Notes under the pieces: model-generated
What the model was told of the DNA's origin: nothing
What the model saw: the letters and a program-made list of their open reading frames with translations, nothing else
Database searches by the model: none
Program-made: the position numbers and the translations under genes
In this document: positions 38,495-49,130 of the stretch, piece by piece
Layout: each line of letters starts with the position of its first letter
How positions within the stretch are numbered: position 1 is the first letter of the stretch
Assembly (NCBI GenBank): GCA_031216445.1
Contig: CM062202.1
Coordinates: 2,962,501-3,026,500, forward strand
Length of the DNA: 64,000 bases
Direction of reading: 5' to 3'
Source of the DNA: Lateolabrax maculatus
Taxonomy: Eukaryota; Chordata; Actinopteri; Acropomatiformes; Lateolabracidae

Positions 38495-38645
38495 GTTATG
38501 GTTCCACCCCCGTGATCTTGTGTAAGTGTTTTATATATTTTATTATAGTATGAATGCTGTGTGCCTGTTTGTTTTCTTTGCGCTCTCTCTCCGGCAGGAG
38601 TTGCATACCTGTGTGTAATGTTGTCAGTGGACTCCTGCTGAGAGA
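38495..38645 (+). repeat. 3' LTR remnant of the gypsy element
   Basis: The first about 60 bp match the left LTR remnant at 36709-36782. The following CTCTCTCTCCGGCAGGAG words may be further LTR sequence with no left counterpart; the end is uncertain. Confidence 0.55.
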
Positions 38646-39439
38646 CATTTGAACAAATTACTATATGCTGTTTTCCTCATTAGGACAGTCTGATTTTCTT
38701 CATGTTGCAACATAAGGCTCAGTTAAACTATTTCACAATTTAATCATGAACTACTTCACACATGTATCCCATGATTGTCTATCCCTAAATTAAACATTAT
38801 ATTTTGTCTCTTTTGGTGCTACACATTCTTAACTGGTGTTTCTGGACACTACCCAAAAATGTTAGTCAAACCAGTGTTGATGACCATTTATCTTTTCCAT
38901 TAGTTTTCGATTGATAATGTTTGAGTTCCTGTATGTGTCCATGTATTTGTTTATGCCATCTTTACATTTCCTTCTTCTGCTGCTGATTACAAACAGACTG
39001 AACACTGAATCGATACTTCATAACAGTGAGTGTTGAGAAAGGTTTCATGACGTTGCAATCTGCTAAATCATAGTCATAAAATAAAAAATATTTTATTCAT
39101 ACATACTCATATTCTTACAATATATTCAACATATATCAAAATGTTGCAGATTATTATCACTTTAACAGCCAAGTTGGAAAGTACAGTGTTATGTAAGAGT
39201 CCTCTGCTCCATCGGAGTGGTTGTGGTTGTGCTGGAGCTTTTCCCAAGTGTGATTTGTAAAAGTATGAGTGTGAGGTGTGGCGGTGATGAAAGAGCAGCA
39301 CAACACCCTCCATGCACATAAAGGTTAAAAGATGCAGAAAACATGGAAGCATATGCTTCTCCGTGTGTAATAGCTCGGGATAAGAGAATCTGCTAAATGC
39401 CTTATAGTTGTGAAATGTAATGCATGCAACGTAGAGAGG
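38646..39439. other. Non-coding, nothing recognised
   Basis: AT-rich sequence. The minus-strand ORF at 39107-39673 extends from the GA/CT repeat to its right and is not a gene. Confidence 0.4.
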
Positions 39440-39530
39440 GGAAAGATGTGCAGGATGAAAGGATGAAAGGGAGGAGATGCCGAGGGAGTTAGGGTGGTGG
39501 GGAAGGGAGGGGAGGGAGAGGAAAGAGAAG

Positions 39531-39589
<59 letters not shown>

Positions 39590-39660
39590 GAGAGATAATG
39601 GAGGAGGGGAAAAGAAAAGGCAGGCAGAAGGAGACAGAGAGGAAGGAGTGTTAATAAATA
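39440..39660. repeat. GA microsatellite within a purine-rich tract
   Basis: A pure (GA)n array at about 39534-39588 is embedded in GGGAGGGG- and GGAAAG-rich sequence. It explains the Arg/Glu and Ser/Leu repetitive ORFs on the two strands. Confidence 0.95.
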
Positions 39661-41258
39661 ATCCATCAGCCAATATAAAAAGTACTTCTCAGAAGAAGCT
39701 AAACATGTTGGTGGAGTTGTGCACAGGGTAAATATAAGTAAATATCTAACATCAAAAGGAAAAGTCTCATCATTCCTGTGTTCACACTTCTGCAAGGAGC
39801 CATGCAGGAAGAAAACCACACTGTACTACCTGAGTTAAGGTCGTCAAAATTATTAAATATTCCCTCCTTATTGTACTTTATGGTTTTTACATCCCATTAT
39901 ATCCCTCTACTATTCTAAACATGTAGGATGACAGTTGTTTCTGCTGCTGTATCTGTATCTTGCAACCTTTCTCTTTTAAAGATGGATGGAGGGAGGGGAG
40001 TTGCGTGGCCTTGTGGATGGGGCTGGGCTGAAGGCTGGTGCAAGGAAAACAAGGGAAGCCCCAGAAAAAACTGCAGAGACAGAGAGAGGGAGACAGAGAG
40101 AAAGGAAAGGGAAGCCCCGCTGCAGCTTCTGTGCACAGGAGGAGGATCCCCATCTCTCCTCTTTCTCCACAGCCTGCATGCTGCAGCCCGGCTGTCAGCC
40201 TATAATCCACTCTCATTAAACCAACTGCCAGACTTCAGACTGAATGCATAAACTATTTTACGTTTGTAATCAAGTCCGGTGCATCGCTTTGAGCCCTGCA
40301 GATCAGCCTCAAGCTGAAATCATGAATAAAAATTCAGAAATGGCAATACTGGTTTGAAATAGCCTAAACACCACACAACCTGAAATCCATTAAACGCTAT
40401 GTGTCAATATTTATCTGTCTACATCACTATACTGACCTTTTATTTCAGAAATTCTACTCCTAGAGATTTTCTGCAGTGGGCTGTAAGATGCAATATATTC
40501 CATGCATGCATGTTATACATTAAAGTGACCGTTTTGAGTAATATTTTTTTTATTGTATTTATATATATCTTGTGCACAATTATTGCCCAAAATACAAGAT
40601 TTTTTTGATTTCATCGATATCCATAGTGCTGTATCCGTCGTTAACACGGTCTGGGCGCACAGTTACGCAACATTAATGAACAGTTCCTGCACCCTGAAGT
40701 CATTTTAAACAGAAATACAACCCTGAGTCTGGTGGATAACAGAGGAGGAGGAACTGAAGCCGGGCAGAAACATCAACCATCCCAGCCTGACCGAGCCGAG
40801 CCCGGACTGAGCTCTGCTGCGTCAAGGTTACCAGCAAAACTACGGAAACCGGAACCTGAGACGTGGGTTTCAACATAAAAGCTTAAAGGGTGTAATCCTT
40901 TGAATAATTAGGAATCATGTCAAAACCGAATATTTTGATACAATCTAGATGCAGTCTACATATTCTGTAACCACGCACTGTGTTTTCTAACTTTCAAACA
41001 TAATCAGACTACACAGATCAATGTATTTCGACCGGAAAGAGGATGAACGACGAGCAACAACGATCTAAAATAAGCGTATGAACTTTATAAGTAACTCTGA
41101 CTATTTTATCCATAAAGCAGACACACAGCAGCTGTGCAGGTTCAGGTAACTCGCGAAATCTGTGCAGCAGCGTGGCTTTATTTTGAAAGTACAACCGGAA
41201 AACGTATGTTTCTTTCTGCTGACTTGACAAGAGGCGCAGTGTCACCAGATCATTTCTA
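39661..41258. other. Non-coding, nothing firmly recognised
   Basis: A mildly GC-richer patch occurs at about 40740-40870, and the ORFs at about 39890-40250 are unsupported. A T-run sits near 40545. No named gene or element was recognised. It lies just left of the CpG island. Confidence 0.4.
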
Positions 41259-41260
41259 CC

Positions 41261-41305
<45 letters not shown>
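41259..41305. repeat. Poly-C (19) followed by CA microsatellite
   Basis: Nineteen consecutive C residues (41259-41277) run directly into (AC)n. Poly-C/poly-G tracts this long are rare and the G strand could form quadruplex structures. Confidence 0.97.
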
Positions 41306-41309
<4 letters not shown>

Positions 41310-41529
41310 TTTCACCTCTCCACTAGAGACATGCATCAGGACACCAGTGATGTTCTCACCAGTTCATGTCTGACATTTGTTTTTGTTTTCTTAAATTACA
41401 AATCATAAAATTACGGATTTGTGTGATTAACTTTCTCATAAATGCAGATCCAGCACGAGTGTCCAGAGTCGGTGCGGTTGGCCCCGGGCCGGCCGGACCC
41501 CTGCGGGGCCGCGGGCCGGTGACGCTCAC

Positions 41530-41596
41530 CGGGAGCAGGAGGCTTCATGTGGTCTGTGTGCAGCTCCACAAAAAATCCCCGCAACATCTTTAGCAT
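41530..41596 (-). CDS. Speculative first coding exon (22 codons) at a CpG-island donor
   Basis: On the minus strand an ATG at 41596 opens a 22-codon frame (beginning MLKMLRGFFVELHTDHMK) that runs into the donor GCTCCCG/GTGAGC with one base carried over. The frame extends upstream without a stop for some distance, so the ATG choice is uncertain. I do not recognise the peptide. It could be an untranslated first exon, or chance. No partner exon with matching phase was identified to the left. Confidence 0.2.
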
Positions 41597-41743
41597 TTCA
41601 CTCACGCTCCTGAAAAACTTCAGGGGAAACGGACGCAGAGACGCTTCAGGGGAGGACGAGCAGACCTGATCCGGATCGAGTCGAGCGTGACTCGTAAATA
41701 CATTAAAATCAGTGTAAAGAGCAGCTGAAGTCAAAGCATCTGC

Positions 41744-41772
41744 TGGCCTACACACACACACACACACACACA
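41744..41772. repeat. CA microsatellite inside CpG island
   Basis: A pure (CA)n run between two CpG-dense blocks. Confidence 0.93.
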
Positions 41773-41989
41773 GGGTACAACTCAGAGTTCACATATTTAC
41801 AGGCTTGAAGGCACCGACACCAGGGAGACCCGCTCCGGCAGTGCCCGGGTTTCTGGCACCACCGGGCAGCCGCACATGGTCGCGCCCGGCCGGAGGCGCC
41901 CGGCCGGAGGCGCCCGCACAAACCGCACAAACACGCACAAACCGCGCCGCACGCAAACAGAGCACAACTGTAAAGCCAACGAGTCTTAC

Positions 41990-42080
41990 CTTGTGTTCTA
42001 GTGCCAGCCCGCACTGGAAGCAGCGAGCATAGTATCTGATGTTAGAGGGAAAGACTGCGAGAGGAAACTGTCCTCGGTGC

Positions 42081-42083
<3 letters not shown>
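41990..42083 (-). other. Speculative untranslated first exon
   Basis: Minus-strand sequence between the CT/GA array and the donor AACACAAG/GTAAGA has the look of a short 5' exon. Internal frames have stops or no family resemblance, so it is more likely untranslated. The 5' boundary is only nominal. Confidence 0.25.

Positions 42084-42118
<35 letters not shown>
42084..42118. repeat. CT microsatellite
   Basis: A pure (CT)n run; it produces the Arg/Glu-alternating minus-strand ORFs and the Ser/Leu plus-strand ORFs. Confidence 0.97.
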
Positions 42119-42121
<3 letters not shown>

Positions 42122-42182
42122 ACACTCAACAAACTGCACACATACACACACACTCGCGCTCCCCCTCCCTGCAGTCCATCAT

Positions 42183-42185
<3 letters not shown>

Positions 42186-42213
<28 letters not shown>
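42186..42213. repeat. CA microsatellite
   Basis: A pure (CA)n run directly before the right-hand CpG-dense block. Confidence 0.95.
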
Positions 42214-42216
<3 letters not shown>

Positions 42217-42269
42217 GCGCGCGGCCGGGCGGGGTGCCGAGGAGCGCGGTCTGTCCTCGGGGGCGCGGA

Positions 42270-42770
42270 CGGATGGGTAGAGGGGATAGAGAGGAAAGGA
42301 AACAAGGAGAGGAGAGGAGGAGCGAAGGACAGATGGAGGACATAAGTCAAGAGAAGAAGAAAAACAGAAATGGGAAGGGAAGAAGGAGAGGAAAGGAAAA
42401 GAGATGAGGATGAAGAAGGGATTAAACGAAAGGAGAGATGGTGGGTTGGGGAGGAGAATGATGGAATTAAAAGAGACAAGAATGGAGAAAGGGAAAGAAA
42501 AAGGATGGAAAAGAAGGAAAGGAAATTGGTCAGCAGAGGAGAGGAAAGGAAATAAATTAAAGGACAAATGGAGAAGAGGAGGCAAGCGGAGGGGAAGGAG
42601 AGGAGAGGAGAAAGTAATAAAGGAGATGAAAGAGGAGAGGAACGGGAGAGGAGTGGTGGCATTAAAGGAGAAATGAATGCAAATAGAAAGAAAGAAAGAA
42701 AAATGGAAAGAAAAGGGAAGAAGTGAGAGGAGAGGAGAGGGAAAACAAAGAGCAAATTGAAAATGGATTA
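42270..42770. repeat. Polypurine domain (about 0.5 kb)
   Basis: The plus strand is almost wholly A and G, with GGAGAGGAGAGG and GAAAGAAAGAAAG blocks. The 286- and 209-codon minus-strand ORFs (41998-42858, 42126-42755) are Ser/Phe/Leu/Pro-rich by-products. It lies directly upstream of the CpG island in the sense of the proposed leftward promoter. Confidence 0.93.
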
Positions 42771-44432
42771 ACCACGACTGTAACGGCTCACATCCTCCAC
42801 AATCTTCTCCCCATCTTCTAATATTAGACGTCACATTGTACATTATAATACCTGACACTCTAATATCTAAATTTGGATATTAACGGGCTCCACAGTTTGA
42901 CGTTCCCTCAGTTAACCTAATAACTGAAGTGGGGGTGCAGAGGGGCGTTGAGAGTCTACAGGAGAGAGGAGGGCTGGAGGGGAGAGCAGAGAAGGAGGCG
43001 TTTATCAAAGTATCGAGCAGGGCCAATTACTTAGCCAGTGTGACACGTTTCAGCTCTGCTCCGACTGCCGAGGCCTGCTGACCGAGCAGGCTGGAAATAC
43101 AGTCACTCAATCAGTCAGGCAGTCTAGACTCGCTGTGCTAAATCTACTTCCCAGAATCCATCGAGTGAACTGCACTGTGCACCTCCTCTCCTCCTCCACC
43201 TCTCCCTTCAGCCACCAGACTCTCCCTTCTTTCCCCCTGTTTCTCCTCCTTCCACCTTCATATTTAATATCGACTTTCTCTTTGTAATTTTGCTTCACAG
43301 CCTACTTTCATTTCTCGTGAATGATACATTTTCTAGCACTAATTCAGCTCTGTGTCTCCAGTATTATTTATTCCTTTCTGCACAGCTCTGCAGGCTTGTC
43401 CAGTCAATGTGTTCACAGTCTGCACTTTCTATATTTGTGTGGCAAATTATAAAAACCCACAATCTGAGACAACAAAGCTGAGAAAATAGTTAGTCCTTTC
43501 TACTGAAATATGCATTTAATAAGTGAGTGAGAGTTAAATAACGTATTGTATTGAGAGGGGTTTTGTCCACCTACTTTCACATGTTATGAATGAGGAGAAG
43601 TTCAGATTTCTGTTTTTTATTTGTGTGTGTGTGATGACGAACAGCAGCAGCAGGATGGAAGCCCAAAACAGAGATATTTAAAATGTATTTCTATATTTAT
43701 GTGCATGAAAGTGGACATGGTCTGTCTCTGTGTACTGCCATACTTATTCATCATAACTGGGGTCATTTTAACTCAAGTTGCACTGCAGGAACATAACAAC
43801 CCATAACCTGGGGCTCCCCATAAACTGAACATTTAGGAACCTTATGAGGCTTGGATCTTCCTCACATTTTCACCTTTCAATGGCTACAGCAGCACCAGCT
43901 ACATCCTTTAATGCACTGTTTGGATGTCAAGCAGAGTAAGCAATTGTGAGACAGACAACAATGTAAGAAGTGATAGATTTCATCAACACGAGAGGATTCA
44001 TTGTCAATATAAATCTAAGCACACTGTATATTCTGTAACATACATTCATATACGGTCATATCCACCTACCCCATGTATATAAATAACCTCTTACATTAAT
44101 CTTTCCATATTTATTCAAGCATATTTGCATTATTATATATTTTGCATATTATCTCCTTGTTCACAATTTCACTGTTGCTTTTTATGTTGTATGTGTAGTT
44201 ATATTTATGTCTGTACAAAGTACTTAAATATTTATGTTTTCCTTTGTTCTGCTTTGTTGTCCTTGCTTTTTGCTTATTTGTCTATTTCTGTGTAAGCACA
44301 TTGAGACGGACACAAGCCAGTCAGTGGCCCAAACAGTGGAAACCAAAGCAGAACCCAAGACACTGGCAAACCTTAGACTTTTAGATCCTGCAGTGAAAAA
44401 CTATTTCTGAAGAGAAGGCGTGTGTCGTCATC
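42771..44432. other. Non-coding, nothing firmly recognised
   Basis: Contains a short pyrimidine-rich strip at about 43180-43260 (CTCC-rich on the plus strand, opposite to the other tracts). AT-rich sequence at about 44000-44300 loosely resembles the 3' region of a fish LINE (TATTTGTCTATTTCTGTGTA), but I cannot name it. No exon was recognised. Confidence 0.4.
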
Positions 44433-44890
44433 ATAGGTGTCATTTACATCGGGGACACTGGGTACGTGTCCCTATCACTTTTTAAAATCATCACTTGTTA
44501 AAAAATGTTCTGAAAAATAGCTTGCACCAAGAAATGTCAGCTAACAAATGGGAACGGTTTGAGAAAGGTTTATTTGCACAATAAGAGGGAAAATTTATAT
44601 TGTTCATTGTTCGAGTGACCTGGTGCTGCAGCTGGATGTGAAGCATATGACTCTTGTGTGGTCGATGTACGTTTTATGCTGAGTATTTTCAACTCTATTG
44701 TGGTTTAAGCTATTCCCTTTTGATGTGCCGTTATGCAATTTTTCCCACCGTAATTATCTACGGACCTCATACCGAGGCCCCGTTACACTGCCTGAGATCA
44801 CATATGTTGAAGACCATTAAAAAAATGTTCTTTCATCTGAGCCCTTATGTCCCCACCACTTATCAACACAAAGTGACGCCCTTAGCCATC
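44433..44890. mobile_element. Possible non-autonomous DNA transposon
   Basis: The left end reads ATAGGTGTCATTTACATCGG and continues with GGACAC/GTGTCCC words. The right end reads GTCCCCACCACTTATCAACA followed by AAAGTGACGCC, roughly the reverse complement of the left end plus an insertion. Similar GGGGACA/GTGACGCC termini occur in a fish hAT-like repeat I recall. No transposase was seen; the 107-codon ORF inside (44654-44977) is unsupported. Confidence 0.4.
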
Positions 44891-46424
44891 ATGGGTGATC
44901 AGGTTGCTTGCCTTAGGATTTATCTAATGGTACATTTCTTGATGTATCTTCTGTTTATTGCTTGTGTAATTTGTTGAACTTTGCTCTAAACAGTGTGTAT
45001 TTTCTAAAACCCCCCATCAATGGACGAGCAGTGACAATGAGCTCACACGATGAACGTGTATGACATGTATATTTATCTCCCTGTAGAAATAAACATTACT
45101 TCTGGATGCTCATAAACAAACAAAACTTTTTCTCCACCACGCGGAGATCAAGGAGAGGAGAAAAGTCTGCAGTAAATGTCTTCTTGCAGCTTTCAGTAAA
45201 TACCATTAATTACAAGAAGAGAGAGAACAGAGTGACTCCAGAGTGACTTCTGTTCTACACTATAAATCTTCCCGCCAGAGTCTAAACATACACACGACCA
45301 TATATATACATACATGTGCACACGCACAGAGGCTCTGGGGTCTTTACCGAAGAGTCACTGACCTTTGGTTTCAGGGTCGGGTAATTAGTTTATGCCTCCA
45401 AACAGGATCTACTTCATACACATACACATACAGTCAGAACAGGGTTTGCCCGCAACAGTGACTTCCACACAGATAAATGATGTGATGTATCAGTCGCAGC
45501 ATGTGAGCACGGGGCGATCATGCTATTGTGGCGATTATGTAAATGAGTGCATGAGCGGTGAGAGATTTGTCTATAAATAACATGTTTATCATTAAATCAT
45601 ATGGAGACAGGAGGAGAGGGGCACAGGCAGAAGTCATGTGTAAACAATGTTCATTAATTTAAGCATCAGATGCGGGACGATGACAGGCTTTGTTTGTGGG
45701 GTTTAATGAGTTATTGTATGTTGGTGGTGATATCCCACATTCCTTTTTATTTTCTTGATCATTTTTGGTGCAACAAACATTTACAGACAAGTACTGACTC
45801 ACCTTATGTTGAATATTAAAAAAAAAAACACATGCCATCACGCCATGAAAGATATTAGAATCACATAAACATTCTAAAAAAAAACACTAGAACTGTTGTT
45901 TTGAGGGATGTGAACAAAAGTGAGGTGTTGTTAATAACTATGTTTTGTATGCAAATAAATGTGAACTTTGTCACTCTGATAAGTAACCACTGATTCTTCA
46001 TCTAGCAACATCTTTCCACAAGCCTTCCTCTGCATCCGTTAATGGAAATTCTCTGTTTCTGTATGTTGTACTGTGATGTGGACTCATGGTGCACTACAGT
46101 ATCCTACAGAGCTCATCACTTAATGACCATTTATCCTGAAGAAATTCTGTATATGAAAATAAAAATTAATAATTTTATGAGGCACACCTGTCCATTACCA
46201 AGGTCAAGAAACTGTATCATAAAGCAGATAACACCACTAACAGGAGTGGATCTGTTAGTGTGCTGGACTAGACACCTTGCCTATGTTAACAGATGTGCAC
46301 CAATCATTAGAAACATCTTTCAATACACACTTTCGTTTTCTGTCTTTCACCTCTCTCTCATCCTTTCTTTGTCTCTCTCAGTCATCTGAACCAGCAGGAG
46401 GTCTGAGCAGAGAAGTGTGCAGAT
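44891..46424. other. Non-coding, nothing recognised
   Basis: AT-rich DNA with an A-run near 45820-45829. No gene or named repeat was recognised. Confidence 0.4.
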
Positions 46425-46804
46425 ACAAACACACACAGAGAGCAAACCAACAGAAATATGGACACCTGAGATATCCAAACTGCCTTGGACACAATCACAC
46501 AATCAGAAATACAGCAGACTGAAATGTAGACACACACATGCTACAGACGTACACACACAAAAGCCATCCCCACCACCCACGGCTACCATGCAGTACAAAC
46601 ACGTGCATACACACACTGACAGCACAGTGACGAGGACACAAAGACAAAGAGACACAGAGAACATTCACATACAAATACACACCTACGAAAAATCCCAAAA
46701 TAACACACTTCAGCACACAATGAGAAGACCTGACACACAGGGACTCATAAAGAGACAGGCATGCAGACACACAGCCATTCACAAACACACACACACACAC
46801 ACAC
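46425..46804. repeat. CA-rich degenerate low-complexity region
   Basis: The plus strand is built of ACACACA, CACAGA and ACACAC words with frequent interruptions, ending in a pure (CA)n at about 46784-46804. The 131-codon plus-strand ORF (Thr/His/Gln-rich) and the 169-codon minus-strand ORF are products of this composition. Confidence 0.75.
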
Positions 46805-48949
46805 TGTTTTAGAGGGGCAGAGTAGAGCAGGTCAGGTGTGATTGTACCTGAGGTGGCGCGTGGCAGCAAATTCAACATCCCGACTTCAGCATGTTTCTGT
46901 TTAACCCCGGCTGCCCGCTGCCTCCACTCAGCTGGCAACAAGACAAAAACAGAAAAGAGAATGAAGACAATAACCGTCGGGAGGAACACCGACATGAAGT
47001 CCACCTTTCACTGGTTTACTGCACAATGAGCCTGTGTCTGTTCTGTCAGCATGATAATGTGGCTGGAGTTGTTTAGTCGATCAGTTCATCCGGAGCGTGA
47101 ATGTTGTGCAGTATCTTAAAGTTCTCACACACTTTATTTCCTCTTATTAAATAGAAAACTGGAAACCCAACTTATCCCCAACACAGCAGAGACACGAGAG
47201 AGAAAAAGTCTCAGTGTTTGTGAACATAACAGAGAAACAATCAGATAAGAGAAAAAATACAAGATTACATGTGTTTTTGTCATACTATGAATGAAATTAC
47301 AAGTTAAATGGGAAAATGCATTTCTTGCACATAAAATAAAGTTTTAGTGTTAAATGATCAATCACACATCTGTGTTTCATAAATCATGTGAAATATACAG
47401 CAACTGTCTGTGTTTATGTGGAACATGTAAGTGTTTAAATCGTTTGGAGCGGTTGATTAACTGTCTTGTTCATGAATACGACACTAATTACTGTGGAAAT
47501 GACACTGAATCCTTTCATTGACTCTGTGAGCTGAACTTTGCGAGCTGCTCTGCGGTTGGTTGGTGTTAATGAGGATTTTTAATGTGTAAAACGATAATGT
47601 TCCCATTCTGAGGGTAACGGCAAGACAGAGCATTATACCAGATTGTTCATTATTCTCTATTATATCTGGTGTTTGGTACAGGTGTGTTAAAAACATTAAT
47701 AAAAAAATAAAATAAACCATAAAAAAGAAGGAGAGCTAAAAACAGCTCTTCCTCCTATCCCCCCTCCTTCTCCATCTGTTACTGTGCAGGTACAGAGAAA
47801 CGTTCAGCCTGAAGACATGTAAAGCAGACATGTTTAAAGGAAACCATCCTCATTCTAAGATGCTGCTAGAAGAATTTTAAACAACAACATATCATATCAA
47901 ATTCATGTTATTGTCAATAAACCCACTGCTTCCTGTTTTAAGGAGGAGGAGGACGATGATGCATCGTGTCTTCTCTCCCTCTGCTTATTGTCTGCTCTTA
48001 CACTAAATACATTTGAAGAGATGTCTTCAACATCAGCTTTTGACCACTCTTCATCACTGGTCTCAACTCTGGGAAGTTTCGCTCAGTTCGCCCTCTCCCA
48101 TCTTTGCACCCTGAACCGATCTCAAGCAGCAACGAGCTGAAGCCGGTGATAAAGAGCCATAAGCTGCACCTCATGCACAGTCACGGCCCGCAGCTGAAGG
48201 CTGAAAGAAAACTGACTCAAACGAAGGAGAAAACACCAAACCTCTCTTCATCTTCATTAAAACAAACCGTCTTAATAAGTAATTTCAATTCTTCTAATGT
48301 GCGTTTTGGTAACCATTTTGAAAATTATTGTTTTATTATAAGATGTTAAGTCTTAAAGAGAAGTATACTTTTGAATATGTTTGCTTTGTTTGATACCACT
48401 ATGTTTTCAGAGTCAAAGTTCATATTCGTCTGACAACTTCATCCTTTATAGTTTCGATACATTTTTATTCAATTCAATCTCCTGGTCTGTTAATCAAACG
48501 CTTGATATTAAATTGCTCACACAGCTTGGAAAGCATTACAACATCTCAAATCACAACTATTATTTATCAACCATCCTTGCTGACCTGTGAAAATGTACAG
48601 GTGTTGCAACATTAAAGGAGGAAGAGAAAAATACAGCCAGTGTTCAGGACAATAGCCTGGCAACACCAGAACCTCTCAGTTCATTTTCTGTTTCCAAATG
48701 ACATTATCAACGGGCGCAGACAACCAATCAAAGCAACGAACGCCGTCCTGCTGTACGATAAGTCCTGTCAGAAGTTCGGCAAACAGATATTTCTTATCAA
48801 CATAAGTTTAAGTGCAGTTGTTTGTTCTTCTTTTGGAGAAAATTTACCATCTAGTCCGTTTAATACTGCTGCTGTAGCCGGCCGGGGAACGCTCTTTTAT
48901 TAGCAGCAGCCAACTTGGTTATTTAGAAGATGCCTCAACGGCGGTCCTC
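46805..48949. other. Non-coding, nothing recognised
   Basis: No exon or named element was recognised. ORFs are under 100 codons with no family resemblance. Confidence 0.4.
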
Positions 48950-49130
48950 TCTGTCAGTCATCGTATTAAACCCGCCCCATATTTGATAAACGCTTGTGAT
49001 TGGCTCGCCAGCTTCCAGTTCTGGTGGAAATCTCTCTTAATGGGAGCGGGGCCAGACGTATCTGCCAGAGCAAATGAAAAATGAGCTCGCAGATTCGTAG
49101 ATTCGCAGATGGTTCAAAGGCTACAAGGAC
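48950..49130. mobile_element. Possible dispersed fish repeat
   Basis: The phrases GATAAACGCTTGTGATTGGC, AATCTCTCTTAATGGGAG and CAGACGTATCTGCCAGAGC resemble a non-autonomous fish transposon I recall, with a CpG-containing interior. I saw no clear terminal inverted repeats, so boundaries are nominal. Confidence 0.3.

Larger units (their letters stand above)
36709..38645 (+). mobile_element. Internally deleted Ty3/gypsy LTR retrotransposon
   Basis: A decayed pol region is bracketed by imperfect direct repeats. The left copy (36709-36782) begins TGTCACAGTTCCACCCC and the right copy (from about 38495) contains GGTTCCACCCCCGTGA; both then share GTGT, T-rich and ATAGTATGAAT words. The left LTR-like piece runs almost directly into the C-terminal end of reverse transcriptase, so gag, protease and most of RT are missing. 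The order RT end, RNase H, integrase is typical of Ty3/gypsy (Metaviridae-type) elements. The right boundary is uncertain. Confidence 0.85.
41450..42285 (-). promoter_or_regulatory. CpG island, probable promoter of a leftward transcript
   Basis: CpG-dense blocks at about 41455-41560, 41625-41700, 41810-41960 and 42210-42280 contrast with the CpG-poor surroundings and mark a likely unmethylated promoter. Two strong splice donors read on the minus strand: AACACAAG/GTAAGA (exon end at 41990) and GCTCCCG/GTGAGC (exon end at 41530). I found no comparably good donor on the plus strand. A leftward transcript with one or two alternative first exons is the simplest reading. The island is broken by CA and CT microsatellites. 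The SMOC gene cannot own it, since its promoter lies to the right of the window. Confidence 0.55.

Noticed and set aside
39107..39819. Minus-strand ORFs of 188 and 164 codons
   Set aside because: Both read through the GA/CT microsatellite; Leu/Ser repetition is the result. No family resemblance outside the repeat.
41998..42858. 286-codon minus-strand ORF (largest in the window)
   Set aside because: It is Ser/Phe/Leu/Pro- and Arg/Glu-rich because it reads the complement of a polypurine tract and a CT microsatellite. No domain is present.
44654..44977. 107-codon plus-strand ORF
   Set aside because: No recognisable domain, and it lies mostly inside a probable non-autonomous transposon.
46417..47004. 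ORFs of 131 (plus) and 169 (minus) codons
   Set aside because: They lie on CA-rich low-complexity sequence giving Thr/His or Val/Cys-rich products.
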